From: Nocardioides sp. SR21
GTDB taxonomy: Bacteria; Actinomycetota; Actinomycetes; Propionibacteriales; Nocardioidaceae
Direction: 5' to 3'
NCBI RefSeq assembly: GCF_022761125.1
Contig: NZ_JAKWJR010000018.1
Span: forward strand, 1 to 42,063
DNA length: 42,063 nucleotides
The notes under the pieces are model-generated. The model did not search any database. It worked only from the letters and a program-made list of their open reading frames with translations, and was not told the origin of the DNA. This document shows, piece by piece, positions 15,904 through 24,841 of this stretch. A program made the translations under genes and the position numbers. Within the stretch, counting starts at the first letter, position 1, and every line of letters begins with the position of its first letter.

Positions 15904-17018
15904 GCGGCGACTCCTTCGGCGACGGTGGTCGTGACGTCGATGACGACCTTCTCGGTGAACGGGGAGAGGGAGACCTCGACCTGGGCGTGCAGCTCGCCGT
16001 CCTGGATCGTGGTCGGGGTGTTCGGGGAGTACGCGTCGACGTCGAACGCGTCGACCGGCTCCTGGCCGTAGAGCGCGCTGGCCTGCCACAGCGGCAGCAG
16101 GTAGCCGCGCAGCGCGCCGTCGAGCTCGGCGAACAGCTGGCCGCGACCGTCGATCTGGCGGCCGAGGAAGTCGAGCATCAGCGCGGAGACGCCGTTCTTG
16201 AGCAGCATGTGGGTGCGGCCCCAGTTGAGCTGGCGGAAGTTGTCGTCGTCGGAGATCGACTTCCAGTCGACCAGCGTCGGACGGCCGAGCACCATCCGGA
16301 TCGCCGAGACGCCAGCAGCGGAGAGCGAGTCGGTCTCGGCGTCGGTGTACGCCGTGGTGACCGCGGTGCCTCCGACCACCACGCCGGCGCCCCCGTCGTG
16401 CGTGAGGATCGGGGCGTGGTTGGTGTGGCCGACCCGGGCGTCTCCGCGCGCTGCGAGGCCGGCTGCGATGACCGAGCCCGGGATGTCGCGGGTGCCGCCA
16501 CCGGTCGCGGGCACGGTGGCCCAACCGGCGATGAGCGCGGCGCGCTCGGCACCGTCAGCGGCGGCGAGGCCAGCGGCCGCTGTGGTCAGCGTGCTGGCAC
16601 TGGCGTTGCTCGCACCGTCGAGGAGGACGGTACGGCCGGTCGCGTTCGCGTGGGTGAGCAGCGCCTCGTAGGCCGCGGAGGTGGCTACGCCGGGGATGAG
16701 GACCTGGCCGGGACCGAGGTCGACGGTGAGCTTCGCCAGGGCGGCGTCCCACTCCGACTCGGTCACGGCGGCGGCGTTCGCGGCGGCGGCGCGCAGGACG
16801 TACACGACCGGCGCTCCCTGGGTGAGGGCGTCGCCGACCCATGCGGCCTGACCGGCCGGGACGGACGCGGCGAGCGCGTCGGCGGCCGAGAGGCAGCGGG
16901 TCGGGGTCGAGGGACCGGACGCTCCGGCGTACACCAGGAAGGCGATGCCGGTGTCCGTGACGACGCCGCGCCGCTGCAGCGCGGGCGCGACGTTCACGAT
17001 GATCTGGGGACGGGACAT
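15900..17018 (-). CDS. tail sheath protein
   Basis: 372 aa, short for the family but with the conserved C-terminal core. Diagnostic features: a DIPGSVIAAGLAARGD segment and HTNHAPI, NVRLV-like IRMVLGRPTLVDWKSI, followed by FRQLNWGRTHMLLKN and C-terminal ELHAQVEVSLSPFTEKVVI strands that interlink sheath subunits. GGAG lies about 10 nt before the ATG. This gene is the main evidence for a contractile (myovirus) tail. Confidence 0.9.
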   Translation of the reverse strand: MSRPQIIVNVAPALQRRGVVTDTGIAFLVYAGASGPSTPTRCLSAADALAASVPAGQAAWVGDALTQGAPVVYVLRAAAANAAAVTESEWDAALAKLTVDLGPGQVLIPGVATSAAYEALLTHANATGRTVLLDGASNASASTLTTAAAGLAAADGAERAALIAGWATVPATGGGTRDIPGSVIAAGLAARGDARVGHTNHAPILTHDGGAGVVVGGTAVTTAYTDAETDSLSAAGVSAIRMVLGRPTLVDWKSISDDDNFRQLNWGRTHMLLKNGVSALMLDFLGRQIDGRGQLFAELDGALRGYLLPLWQASALYGQEPVDAFDVDAYSPNTPTTIQDGELHAQVEVSLSPFTEKVVIDVTTTVAEGVAA

Positions 17019-17034
17019 TATTCGCGCTCCTGGG

Positions 17035-17601
17035 TCAGGTGTACGGACGGACGAACACTTCGTTGTGGGTGGACTCGACGGCAGGGCCGGGCTCGAGCTC
17101 GCCGAGGTCGGCGATGTTCTTCACCCGGACCCGCACGCCGACAGAGCAACCGCCCAAAGTGCGGGCGGCGCCGACCTGCGGCAGGTTTCGGTAGGTCTCC
17201 TCGACGAGCTTCAGACCGGTCGCGAGGCCGCCGAGGGTGCGGTCGTGGAGTAGGGCGGCGCGCACCAGCGCAGCCCACTCACGGACCCGGAAGGCGGTGT
17301 CGTTGTAGTCGGTGCCGCGATCGAAGATCCCAACCCGGACGAGCCAGTCGGCGTGGATGCCGTCGCGGGAATCGCGGGGTTCGCCGACGATGCCGGTGGT
17401 GGTCACCGCCGCGGCGGGGAAGGTCGCCGACTGGAGCGCCTCGAGGACCGGGATCTGCGCCCAGGTGGTCGGCATCTTGAACGGCTTGGTGCCGTCCGGG
17501 TCGTCGAGTCCGCGTGCCTCGATCAGCGCGGGGAGCTGAGCGGCCGCGGTAGCTGCGGCGGAGGTGCAGAGGTCGTCGGCGGTGATCAGCCGGATCGTCA
17601 T
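17035..17601 (-). CDS. tail terminator-like protein
   Basis: 188 aa, 4-nt overlap with the upstream gene. Central WLVRVGIFDRGTDYNDT and RVREWAALVRAALLHDRTLGG segments suit a tail terminator/completion protein that caps the tube. Placed immediately before the sheath gene, which is its usual slot in contractile phages. Sequence identity to known families is not obvious by eye. Confidence 0.65.
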   Translation of the reverse strand: MTIRLITADDLCTSAAATAAAQLPALIEARGLDDPDGTKPFKMPTTWAQIPVLEALQSATFPAAAVTTTGIVGEPRDSRDGIHADWLVRVGIFDRGTDYNDTAFRVREWAALVRAALLHDRTLGGLATGLKLVEETYRNLPQVGAARTLGGCSVGVRVRVKNIADLGELEPGPAVESTHNEVFVRPYT

Positions 17602-18017
17602 CGCCGGCCGTCCACGATGTAGTCGAGCGCGGTGCGCGCCCAGCCCTCGACGACCTGCTGGCCGGGCTCAGGGGTGGGGTCGCGTCGCGGCATCCGGGAC
17701 GTGCCATAGCGGTGGTACGCGGCGTGCTCGACGTCGGCGGCGACCACGGCCTCGTCGCCGAGGAGGTCCTTGCTGGTGGTGAGCGCGGCGAGAAGGTCGC
17801 CGGAGTCGACGAGCACCTGGCCGCCGGACTTCTGCCGGAGAGTGCCCTCGGCGAGCGCGGGCCACGTGCCGTGGCCACCGGTCGCGAACACGTCGCGCTC
17901 GTAGTCGTGGATCTCGTCGACCAGCACGTCGAGCAGGCCGCCGGGGTGCTCGAGGCGGTCGCCGATGTTGTCGAGGAGCCGCCGGGCAGCGTGGTCCTCG
18001 AGGGTGGCCTCGAGCAT
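17598..18017 (-). CDS. tail completion/virion morphogenesis protein
   Basis: 139 aa from ATG 18017 in a TGATG overlap; an upstream GTG at 18029 would add four residues. Segments DVFATGGHGTWPALAEGTLRQK and LVDSGDLLAALT match the Mu gpG/HK97 gp10-type morphogenesis family, with the C-terminal YHRYGTSRMPRRDP loop (conserved H-x-G-t, then R-x-P-R-x-P) being especially characteristic. Bridges head and tail. Confidence 0.82.
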   Translation of the reverse strand: MLEATLEDHAARRLLDNIGDRLEHPGGLLDVLVDEIHDYERDVFATGGHGTWPALAEGTLRQKSGGQVLVDSGDLLAALTTSKDLLGDEAVVAADVEHAAYHRYGTSRMPRRDPTPEPGQQVVEGWARTALDYIVDGRR

Positions 18018-18442
18018 CAGCAGGACCACGGCTCGACTGGGTCGGGGTAGCGGCGCGCGGTCGGGAAGGAGCCGACCGGGCGGGCCACGCCCGGAACCTC
18101 GCCGGCGGCATTGGCTGCCGCGCCGAGTCGCGCGAGGAGCGCCTCGTAGCGTGCAGTGAGCATGGCGCCGCGGCTCCCGTCGCCGAGCTGCTGCTCGGGG
18201 AAGAGCGCGTATTCGATCTGTGCGGCGACCCCGACCTCGATGGCCCGGACTGCGAGGTCCTTAAAGGTCCCGGTCGGGGACGGGCCGGTGATCGCGACCA
18301 CCTCGGTCGCGATCCCCTTGACCTCGGACGCGAAGAGCTCGTGCTCCTCGGACGTTGGGTCGAGGATCGCCGGCTGGCGGGCGAGGAGCAGCGCATGGAC
18401 CTGCTGGACGTCTACGTCTGCGGCGATGCCGTCGAGCGCCAT
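18017..18442 (-). CDS. head-tail connector protein
   Basis: 141 aa; AGGAG about 8-12 nt before ATG 18442. Mostly helical: QQVHALLLARQPAILDPTSE at the N-terminus and DLAVRAIEVGVAAQIEYALFPEQQ in the middle, the pattern of gp6/adaptor-type connectors. Ends with ARRYPDPVEPWSC. Lies between the small head genes and the completion protein. Confidence 0.7.
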   Translation of the reverse strand: MALDGIAADVDVQQVHALLLARQPAILDPTSEEHELFASEVKGIATEVVAITGPSPTGTFKDLAVRAIEVGVAAQIEYALFPEQQLGDGSRGAMLTARYEALLARLGAAANAAGEVPGVARPVGSFPTARRYPDPVEPWSC

Positions 18443-18461
18443 GCGCTGCTCCTCTCCTCGT

Positions 18462-18668
18462 TCAGTTCTTGGCGCCGGGCTTGTTGCCCGTCTTCGGCTC
18501 GGGAGCGGTCCGCTCCTCCACCTCCGCCAGGACGCCGCGCTCGGTGAGCGCAGCGACGTGGTCGGCGTCGGCCTCGGCCGGGACGGTGTCGCCCGCGTGG
18601 AGCTTCACCGTCCCGCCCTCGGTCGTCCGCACGAACGCGACCAGGTCGTCGTTGACGATGTGCGCCAT
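18462..18668 (-). CDS. small head-region protein, paralogue of 18676-18981
   Basis: 68 aa. Residues 10-52 (VAFVRTTEGG ... GDTVPAEADADHVAAL ... GVLAEVEE) align with residues 12-54 of the next gene upstream. Charged, Gly/Lys-rich tail. Probably a small structural or assembly protein of the head; no function known. Confidence 0.7.
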   Translation of the reverse strand: MAHIVNDDLVAFVRTTEGGTVKLHAGDTVPAEADADHVAALTERGVLAEVEERTAPEPKTGNKPGAKN

Positions 18669-18675
18669 CAGTGAC

Positions 18676-18981
18676 TCACTCGCCGTAGGTCGCGACGAGG
18701 TCGTCCTTTGTCACGCCCTCGAGGTCCTCGTCCGTGGCGCCCTGGGAGCGCGCGTAGGCCTCCCAGTCCGCCTTGGACGCCGACTTGGAGGGCGGACCCG
18801 AGGGCTCGTCGGCCTCCTGGGCCTCGACCTCGACCAGGAAGCCCTTGCGGACGAGCCGCTTGAGGTCGTCCGGGTGGACGATCTCGGCCGGGATCTGCTC
18901 GTCCTGGAGGACGTTCGAGTAGCTGCCCTCGACGGTGCGGACCATGGTGAGCGGGACGGCGCTGGCGTAGATCTTGCTCAT
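18676..18981 (-). CDS. small head-region protein with SAP/LEM-like C-terminus
   Basis: 101 aa with GAGGAG before the ATG. N-terminal domain VRTVEGSYSN ... EQIPAEIVHPDDLKRLV is shared with the 68-aa neighbour. After a Pro/Ser linker, the last 33 residues (KADWEAYARSQGATDEDLEG) form a two-helix SAP/LEM-like motif often attached to small phage head proteins. Follows the capsid gene; possibly a connector or decoration factor. Confidence 0.7.
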   Translation of the reverse strand: MSKIYASAVPLTMVRTVEGSYSNVLQDEQIPAEIVHPDDLKRLVRKGFLVEVEAQEADEPSGPPSKSASKADWEAYARSQGATDEDLEGVTKDDLVATYGE

Positions 18982-18992
18982 GTCGTCTCCTC

Positions 18993-19907
18993 TCAGGCCG
19001 CGTCGGTGATCTCGACGGCGGCGTTCGGCTCCTGGACCATCGGCACCGCGACCTTGCGGGCGCGGATCAGGAAGCCGTCACGGCCCTGGAGCGGCTCGAC
19101 GTTGGTCTCGACGTCGTCGGGGCCGCCGGTCCAGCCGGTGCCGCCGAGGCGCTCGGTGGCGATCGAGCCGAGCTGGGTGGAGTCGACGACGAGACGCTTC
19201 ACGCCCGAGGGCATGTTGGTCGTCTTGAGGAACGTCAGGCCGGCGATCTGGATCATGCGACCCGTGATGACCAGCGTGCTGCTGCCCTCGCGCGGCATCC
19301 GCTCGATGACCTTGGCGGCGGCCACGGCCCGGGCGAACTCGGTCGGCGTCAGGGCGACGACGTTGACGTCGTAGCCCTGGTTGTTCTCGTCGACCTTCGC
19401 CCCGCCGAGCATGAGGTCGAGGAACGGGTCGGCACCGGCCGCGGACCAGGCCGCACCCTGCTGCTGCTCCTGGGTGACCGCCGTGGCGATCGCCGAGAGC
19501 ACCAGCGCGTCGAACCCGAACGCGATCCGGTTGGCGAGCTTGACCAGCTTGCGCCGAACGACGTCCATGCGGTTGTGCGCGATGAGGTCCTGCGGGATCT
19601 CGGTCGCGAGGCCCCACTTGTCGGTGACGGCCAGGGCAGGGATGCCGGGATCGTCGTCGGTGAGCGGGTACTCGCCGGTGCCCACGACGCGCTCGGCGCT
19701 TCGGTTGGCAAAGATGCCCTCGGAGACGGCGAACACCGCGGAGCCGGAGCCGGTCAGGTCGACGCGGCCGGCGAGCAGCTTGTCGCCGATGAGGCGCTGC
19801 TCCACGAGGCCGCGGAGCGTCCGGTAGATCACGACCGGGTTGTTCATCAGCCAGTCGACCGTGATCTTCTGCCCACTCAGCGTGGGGTTGGTCGGGTAGG
19901 TCGTCAT
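18993..19907 (-). CDS. major capsid protein (HK97-fold)
   Basis: 304 aa, GAGGAG about 7 nt before ATG 19907. Follows the protease/scaffold and decoration genes. Typical segments: FANRSAERVVGTGEYPLTDDD (E-loop region), IPQDLIAHNRMDVVRRKLVKLANRIAFGFDALVLSA (spine helix) and FLIRARKVAVPMVQEPNAAVEI (P-domain end). No long N-terminal delta domain, consistent with a scaffold supplied by the C-terminus of the protease protein. Confidence 0.87.
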   Translation of the reverse strand: MTTYPTNPTLSGQKITVDWLMNNPVVIYRTLRGLVEQRLIGDKLLAGRVDLTGSGSAVFAVSEGIFANRSAERVVGTGEYPLTDDDPGIPALAVTDKWGLATEIPQDLIAHNRMDVVRRKLVKLANRIAFGFDALVLSAIATAVTQEQQQGAAWSAAGADPFLDLMLGGAKVDENNQGYDVNVVALTPTEFARAVAAAKVIERMPREGSSTLVITGRMIQIAGLTFLKTTNMPSGVKRLVVDSTQLGSIATERLGGTGWTGGPDDVETNVEPLQGRDGFLIRARKVAVPMVQEPNAAVEITDAA

Positions 19908-19917
19908 GTTGGTCTCC

Positions 19918-20304
19918 TCACCGACGCCCGAGGACGCGGAGCTTGAGCGGGGAGCCGGCAGCCGTGGTCTTCGCCTGACCGATCAGCGTGCCGGCCGCCG
20001 CGGCGGTGGCGATGGTGGCGGTCTTGACCTGGCCGGCGGCGTCGGTGACGACGCCGGCATCGGCCGCGATCGCGCCCGATGCCTCGAGCTCGTGGATCAC
20101 GCCCTCGAGCGGCCAGACCAGGACGGGCTTGCCGGAGACGGCGTCGTGGGCGGCGACGCCCTCGACGGTCGTGTCGTCGGCACTGGCGTGCGCGACGGTG
20201 CCGTTGCCGGACGTCGCGACCACGCGGCCGCCGGTCACGTCAGCGGACGTGAGCAGCGTGCGCGGCTGCGCGCCGCCGGTGTAGATGGGCTGGTAGTCAC
20301 CCAC
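19918..20304 (-). CDS. capsid decoration/DUF2190-like protein
   Basis: 128 aa from GTG 20304 (AAGGAGG 6 nt upstream), 8-nt overlap with the protease gene. Small beta-barrel sequence: GGRVVATSGNGTVAHA, KPVLVWPLEGVIHEL and a C-terminal GTLIGQAKTTAAGSPLKLRVL strand, like phage capsid cement proteins. Placed between protease and capsid, the standard slot. Confidence 0.75.
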   Translation of the reverse strand: MGDYQPIYTGGAQPRTLLTSADVTGGRVVATSGNGTVAHASADDTTVEGVAAHDAVSGKPVLVWPLEGVIHELEASGAIAADAGVVTDAAGQVKTATIATAAAAGTLIGQAKTTAAGSPLKLRVLGRR

Positions 20305-21634
20305 GGAGGGCCTCCTTGTTCAGGCCGAGCGACGCCGCGAAGGTGTCGATCTCGGCGTCGTCGAGCTCGATGCCGGCGCCGAGGGCCTGCGGCTCGCCCT
20401 CGTGGCCGACCTCGGCGGTCGGGACCAGGCCCGGGGTGAGCGCGTCGAGGAGCGCCTGGGTGCTGACCCAGGTGTCGGGGTTCTCCTCGACCTTGGCGCG
20501 CAGCGTCTTGGCCGTGTCGGCCGTGATCTTGCCGGCGCTGAGTGCGTCCTTGAACGCGTTGTCGCGCTCCTGCTCGGCGAGCGTGGCGGCCGCGGAACGG
20601 CCGGCCTCGGCGCCCTGCTGGAGCTGGGTGAGGACCGCGCTGTCCACGAGGGACATGCCCTCGGGGATCTGCGGAGTCGTGGGAGGGGTGATCTCCGCCG
20701 AGTTGGCGGCCTCGGACAGAGCGGCCACGATCGTGGCCTCGTCCGCGTCGGCCTGAAGGCCGAGATCCTTCCTCATCTGGGTGAGCTGCTCGGGCGTGAA
20801 CGCCATCGCCGGCTCTCCTTCCGGGGTGGTGACGGACCCGGGCGCGGACGCGGCCGGGGGCTTGTAGGACCACGCGGCGCGCGCGGTCGGGCTGATCAGG
20901 ACCTCGAGGTCCCACGCGGCGCGGGCCGTGATGTCGTCGTCCTCGTCGTCGAGGTCGACATCCGGCGGCTCGGGCGCAGCGCTGACGGCGACGACGGTCC
21001 CGACGCTGTCGGCGAGCTTCGCCTCGACGGCTTCCTCAGCGGAGTACCAGGTGCCGTCGGGCTCCGCCGTCATCGCATCCCGCATGGCCTCGGCCGTCTC
21101 TCCGGTCCGAAGCGCGTAGACGCTCGCCATGTTGGCGCCCTGCTTGTCGAGGAAGTCGGCGTCGTGCCGGAGCTCCTTCGCGTTGCCCATGGTCATGAAC
21201 CACGGGTCGTGAATCATGAACTGCGAGCCCGGCGACATGACGACCTCGTCGCCGGCGATCGCGATGATGCTGGCCGCGGAAGCAGCGATACCGTCGACCA
21301 CGACGGTGACGGACGCCTTGTGGTTGCGCAGCAGATTTCCGATCGCGATGCCCTGGATGACATCCCCGCCGGGTGAGTTCAGCCGGACGGTGATGTGGTC
21401 GACGTTCAGGCCACGCAACTGGTCGCCGACGGACTTGTCGTTGAAGCCCCACCAGTAGCCGCCGACGACGCCGTAGAGCCAGAGCTCGGCCGAGGTCTTG
21501 CCCTCGTTGTCGGGCTCGGCGGCCACTGCGGCGATGGCGCCGTTGTGCGCGCCGGCGGCCGACGCGAGACGAGACGCCCGGGCCTGGATGTTCTGGAGTC
21601 GCTGGACGCGTGCGACCGGGACGGCGCGGGTCAT
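20297..21634 (-). CDS. ClpP-like prohead protease fused to scaffold region
   Basis: 445 aa, 4-nt overlap with the portal stop. Residues 50-215 form an S14 ClpP-like domain: LNSPGGDVIQG oxyanion strand, Ser119 in GIAASAAS and His142 in FMIHDPW. A D/E-rich linker follows. From about residue 272 the protein is helical and E/A/Q-rich (FTPEQLTQMRKDLGLQ), typical of a scaffold domain. It would assemble the prohead and then process head proteins. The C-terminal DLEVLISPTARAAW piece may be an internal cleavage target. Confidence 0.88.
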   Translation of the reverse strand: MTRAVPVARVQRLQNIQARASRLASAAGAHNGAIAAVAAEPDNEGKTSAELWLYGVVGGYWWGFNDKSVGDQLRGLNVDHITVRLNSPGGDVIQGIAIGNLLRNHKASVTVVVDGIAASAASIIAIAGDEVVMSPGSQFMIHDPWFMTMGNAKELRHDADFLDKQGANMASVYALRTGETAEAMRDAMTAEPDGTWYSAEEAVEAKLADSVGTVVAVSAAPEPPDVDLDDEDDDITARAAWDLEVLISPTARAAWSYKPPAASAPGSVTTPEGEPAMAFTPEQLTQMRKDLGLQADADEATIVAALSEAANSAEITPPTTPQIPEGMSLVDSAVLTQLQQGAEAGRSAAATLAEQERDNAFKDALSAGKITADTAKTLRAKVEENPDTWVSTQALLDALTPGLVPTAEVGHEGEPQALGAGIELDDAEIDTFAASLGLNKEALRG

Positions 21635-22908
21635 GCTGCCTCCTGCGTGTTGGGGACGGTGCGGAGCCACCGGACGAGGTCGGCGTCAGACGTGAGGCCG
21701 GCGTCCTCGCGGACGCGGTCGAGCTCGGTCTGGGTGGTGCCGAGCGGGTCGGACACGAGCCGCGGGGCGGGCTCGGTTGAGCCGAAGTTGATGTCGACGA
21801 GGTCCTCGACGACGTGTGCGTTGGCCGTGTCGTGGAACTGGCCGTCGATGACCTCGAGGCTGAGGTGCAGGGTGTCCTTGAGGACGGACGCCATGTTGTA
21901 CGAGCCGACCTGGCCGTCCTTCTGGGTGGCGAGGTTCAGGACGTGCGCGAGGACCGACCGGGCGATCTGCTCGTCCTGGTAGCGAACGAACGCGTCGACG
22001 TCGGGCAGCGTTCCGGTGACTCCGAGCAGCTGGAGCTTGCTTCCGTTCGGTCGCGCGACACCGGAGTTGTCGCCGGCGCGGACGCTGGTCGCGATGTCGA
22101 GGCCAGCGTCGAGCGAGGTTTCGTTCGGCGCGCCCTCATAGTCTGGGATGCCCATGCCCTGCCGGTCGATCAGCTGCGACCAGGTGCGCAGCGCGCGGTC
22201 CTTGAGGAGCCAGTTCTTGTAGGCGGTTCGGAGCAGGGACTGGCCGAGCCAGTTGCCGCCCTCGCGCTCGAGCACGTAGGCCACGAGCCGGTTGACGTTG
22301 ATCGGCTTGCCGAGCCCACCAGAGAACCCGCCGCCGGCGATGTTCGCGGATCCGGCGCCGTTGTCCCACTGCTGGATCGAGACCAGGCCGCCGTCGCGCG
22401 CGACGTTGACCTGGGCGATCGACTTCGACAGACGCGGCGCGAGCTTGCGGAGACGGAACTTGTCGGTGTCCTCGTCCCAGCGGTAGACCTGCTCAAAGTA
22501 GGAGTGACCGAACGGCAGCATCAGGAGCGCGAGTCGCTTGTGCTCGTTCCAGGAGAAGCGGTCGCGGCCTCGCAGGTTCGCGGTGTGCGTCTCGTCCTCG
22601 TCGGGGTCGTCGGCTGCGCCGACGATCGGCAGGCCAAGGTTGGAGGCGACGAACTCGACGACCTCGTCGCGGCAGCCGGATCCGTCGACGCGGGTCTGGG
22701 TGCGCAGGATCGGCGAGGTGACGGCGCGGAGACTGGAGCCGACCTGGGCGTCCTGGCGGCGCATCCGGTCGAAGACCCACGGCGCCAGCGGCCAGCGGAG
22801 TTCCGGGGTCTCCTCGCCGGTCAGGTCACTCCAGAACTGGACGGATCCGGAAGTGGCGTAGCCCAGTTCACGGACCGGCTTCGGGACCGGGGGCGCGGCG
22901 TCGACCAT
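21631..22908 (-). CDS. portal protein (DUF935-type)
   Basis: 425 aa from ATG 22908 with AAGGAGG about 5 nt upstream. Contains FWSDLTGEETPELRWPL, a DAQVGSSLRAVTSPILR helix, ALLMLPFGHSYFEQVYRW and DVDAFVRYQDEQIARSVLAHV, which match the Mu gp29/DUF935 portal group found in actinobacterial myoviruses. Forms the dodecameric DNA gate. An open frame extends upstream inside the terminase gene on another frame and was rejected. Confidence 0.87.
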   Translation of the reverse strand: MVDAAPPVPKPVRELGYATSGSVQFWSDLTGEETPELRWPLAPWVFDRMRRQDAQVGSSLRAVTSPILRTQTRVDGSGCRDEVVEFVASNLGLPIVGAADDPDEDETHTANLRGRDRFSWNEHKRLALLMLPFGHSYFEQVYRWDEDTDKFRLRKLAPRLSKSIAQVNVARDGGLVSIQQWDNGAGSANIAGGGFSGGLGKPINVNRLVAYVLEREGGNWLGQSLLRTAYKNWLLKDRALRTWSQLIDRQGMGIPDYEGAPNETSLDAGLDIATSVRAGDNSGVARPNGSKLQLLGVTGTLPDVDAFVRYQDEQIARSVLAHVLNLATQKDGQVGSYNMASVLKDTLHLSLEVIDGQFHDTANAHVVEDLVDINFGSTEPAPRLVSDPLGTTQTELDRVREDAGLTSDADLVRWLRTVPNTQEAA

Positions 22909-22931
22909 CGGTCCTCCTTGTTTCGTTTCGG

Positions 22932-24434
22932 TCAGAAGCCCGAATGGGCGATGTCGCCGGTGCGGCGCCTCGTCGAGGCGGGCTCGGTCCGGCGAGGTGC
23001 CGGCGGCGGAGTCTTCGGCTTCGCCGCGTGCATCTGCCAGCGCTGCGCGGCCACCGAGGTAGCGACGAGCGGCGAGATGTCGATCTCGGGCTTGCGCCGG
23101 TCCCAGACCTGGCCACCCTCGCGGTACCGAGTGGTCCCGTTGCGCACCGCGTCGTCGAGCTCGGTCTGACCGACGTGCGCGATCCGGCCGCCGCGAACCG
23201 ACTCCTGGAAGGCGGCGCACGCCCGGCCGACGTCGGCGCTCGTGAGCTGCTGGAAGTCGAGCTTCGCCTTCGTCAGCGAGGCGGCGAAGATCTGCGCGGT
23301 CGGAGTGAGCGCGAGTTCGACGACCTCGGCCAGGTCCTCGTGCAGGCCGGTCAGCCGCCTCAGCACCCAGCCAGTTCCCTCGGCCCGATCGACCAGCACC
23401 AGTGTCCGACCCTCAGGCCCTTCGGCCGCCACGGCGACCGAGGTCCAGGTCAGGTCGGGCGAGACGTCGACGACGATCTCCGCCCGGCTCGGTGCGCCGG
23501 CCTTCGCGCGAAGCCTTCGCCACTGGGTCATGTCGATGACTCCGCCCTGCTTGGCGTCCGGGTTGCCCCACCAGCCGTAGCGCTCCTGAGCGAACTTCTC
23601 GGCCGACATCATCCGCCGCTCGCGGCGAACTTCCTCGATGTTCAGCCGGGTGCCGAGCGCCGGGTTGAACCGGTAGGCCAACGACTCGTCATCGACGTCA
23701 GGCATCGGCCCGTCCGGCGCGCCCCAGTCGAAGCACGTCAGGTTCGGGTCGGCCTTCTTGATCGCGTCGTTCCGCACGCGGCGGGCGACCTCACCCTGCG
23801 GCGCGTTGATCTTGTCGAGCGCCGGCGGCGTGCCGGTCAGGATCACCATCGGGTTGCCCGACGGCGCCGCCGAGATCGTCGGCAGCAGCGCGGCCAGCTC
23901 GTCGTCGGTCAGGTCCTGGTCTTCATCGCAGACCAGCACGTCGACCGTGAAGCCGCGACCCGAGCCGGAGGACCGAGCGATGAACTCGATCGACCCGCCG
24001 TTGGCCAGGGAGATCGCTTCCTGGCCGTTGGTCTTCCGGATCTCGACGACCATCGCCGCGAGCTCGGGGAACTTCTCCTCGTTCTCGAAGAACGACAAGA
24101 TCCGTCGGAACGCCTTGCGCGCCGTCTTCACCTCGTGCGCGGTGTGCAGGAACTTCAGGCCCAGCACGACCATGCCGAACAGCTCGACGATCTCGAGGAT
24201 GCCGTTCTTGCCGTTCTGCCGCGGCACGGTGATCTTCGTCGTTGCCGACGCCCACCGGCCGTCCGTGCGCCGAGCGAAGATGCAACAGACCGGATCGGCC
24301 TGCCACTCGTCGGCCGTTAGGCCATAGCCCGAGGCCAGCGCCACCGCCAGCTCGCCGAGTGACCAGTCCTTCGCGCTACGAGGGACGAGTCTGATCGTTG
24401 GCAGCGGGTTGTACGAGGGCGAGGATCTTGGCAA
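22932..24434 (-). CDS. terL: terminase large subunit
   Basis: 500 aa. TTG start at 24434 chosen because GGAGGAGG lies about 9 nt upstream; this overlaps the small subunit by 59 nt. ATPase: Walker A-like VPRQNGKNG (K76) and Walker B VLVCDED (D170, E171), then TGTPPALDK (motif III area). Nuclease half contains VVDVSPDLTWTSVAV (first acidic residue) and later conserved acids. Packages DNA through the portal. C-terminal 40 residues are Pro/Arg-rich and variable. Confidence 0.92.
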   Translation of the reverse strand: MPRSSPSYNPLPTIRLVPRSAKDWSLGELAVALASGYGLTADEWQADPVCCIFARRTDGRWASATTKITVPRQNGKNGILEIVELFGMVVLGLKFLHTAHEVKTARKAFRRILSFFENEEKFPELAAMVVEIRKTNGQEAISLANGGSIEFIARSSGSGRGFTVDVLVCDEDQDLTDDELAALLPTISAAPSGNPMVILTGTPPALDKINAPQGEVARRVRNDAIKKADPNLTCFDWGAPDGPMPDVDDESLAYRFNPALGTRLNIEEVRRERRMMSAEKFAQERYGWWGNPDAKQGGVIDMTQWRRLRAKAGAPSRAEIVVDVSPDLTWTSVAVAAEGPEGRTLVLVDRAEGTGWVLRRLTGLHEDLAEVVELALTPTAQIFAASLTKAKLDFQQLTSADVGRACAAFQESVRGGRIAHVGQTELDDAVRNGTTRYREGGQVWDRRKPEIDISPLVATSVAAQRWQMHAAKPKTPPPAPRRTEPASTRRRTGDIAHSGF

Positions 24435-24765
24435 GCGGACTCGCCTCCTCCGGTCCCTCGCTCGCTGCCTTCTCGATGCCGAGCTTCGTCAGGAGGGCGA
24501 GGAGCGTCTGCTGCTGACCACGTGCTTCGGCCATCGCCTTGTCGACGACCACGACGTAGGTGAGGTCGTCGTCCTCGTCCGGCTGAATGAAGTCGACCCA
24601 CCGATCGCCGCGGAGCAGCCGGTCGAGGTTGTCGAGTCGGTCGGCAGTCCGGCATGCCTCGAGCGCGAGCTCACCGGCCGGTGTGCCGAGCACCTTGCCG
24701 AGCGTCGGCCAGAGTGCCGCGCCGCGGGGTCCGAGTCCGTCCGGGACGTCGCGCGAATCGGCCAT
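24376..24765 (-). CDS. terS: terminase small subunit (P27-like)
   Basis: 129 aa; ATG 24765 with GGAGG near it. GPRGAALWPTLGKVLG near the N-terminus, then LEACRTADRLDNLDRLLRGD, the helix-rich pattern of P27-family small terminases in actinophages. Acidic central segment (DEDDD), then a C-terminal helix with AEARGQQQTLLALLTKLG. Binds the packaging initiation site, probably nearby (24766-24841). Confidence 0.85.
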   Translation of the reverse strand: MADSRDVPDGLGPRGAALWPTLGKVLGTPAGELALEACRTADRLDNLDRLLRGDRWVDFIQPDEDDDLTYVVVVDKAMAEARGQQQTLLALLTKLGIEKAASEGPEEASPLAKILALVQPAANDQTRPS

Positions 24766-24841
24766 CGCGCGCCTCCGGAGACCTCGGGGGGATAGTGGCG
24801 GAGTGCTTGCACGCTAGCTAGTTCCGCGGCTCTGGATTTTT
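24766..24841. other. candidate cos/packaging region between HNH and TerS genes
   Basis: A 76-nt intergenic stretch carrying a CTAGCTAG palindrome, CCGCGG, a GTGCTTGCAC-type inverted repeat and a run of six T. In phages with adjacent HNH, TerS and TerL genes the packaging site usually lies here. Candidate only. Confidence 0.3.

Noticed and set aside
18017..18029. Alternative GTG start at 18029 for the morphogenesis gene
   Set aside because: The ATG at 18017 forms a TGATG overlap typical of this operon, and neither start has a clear ribosome-binding site.
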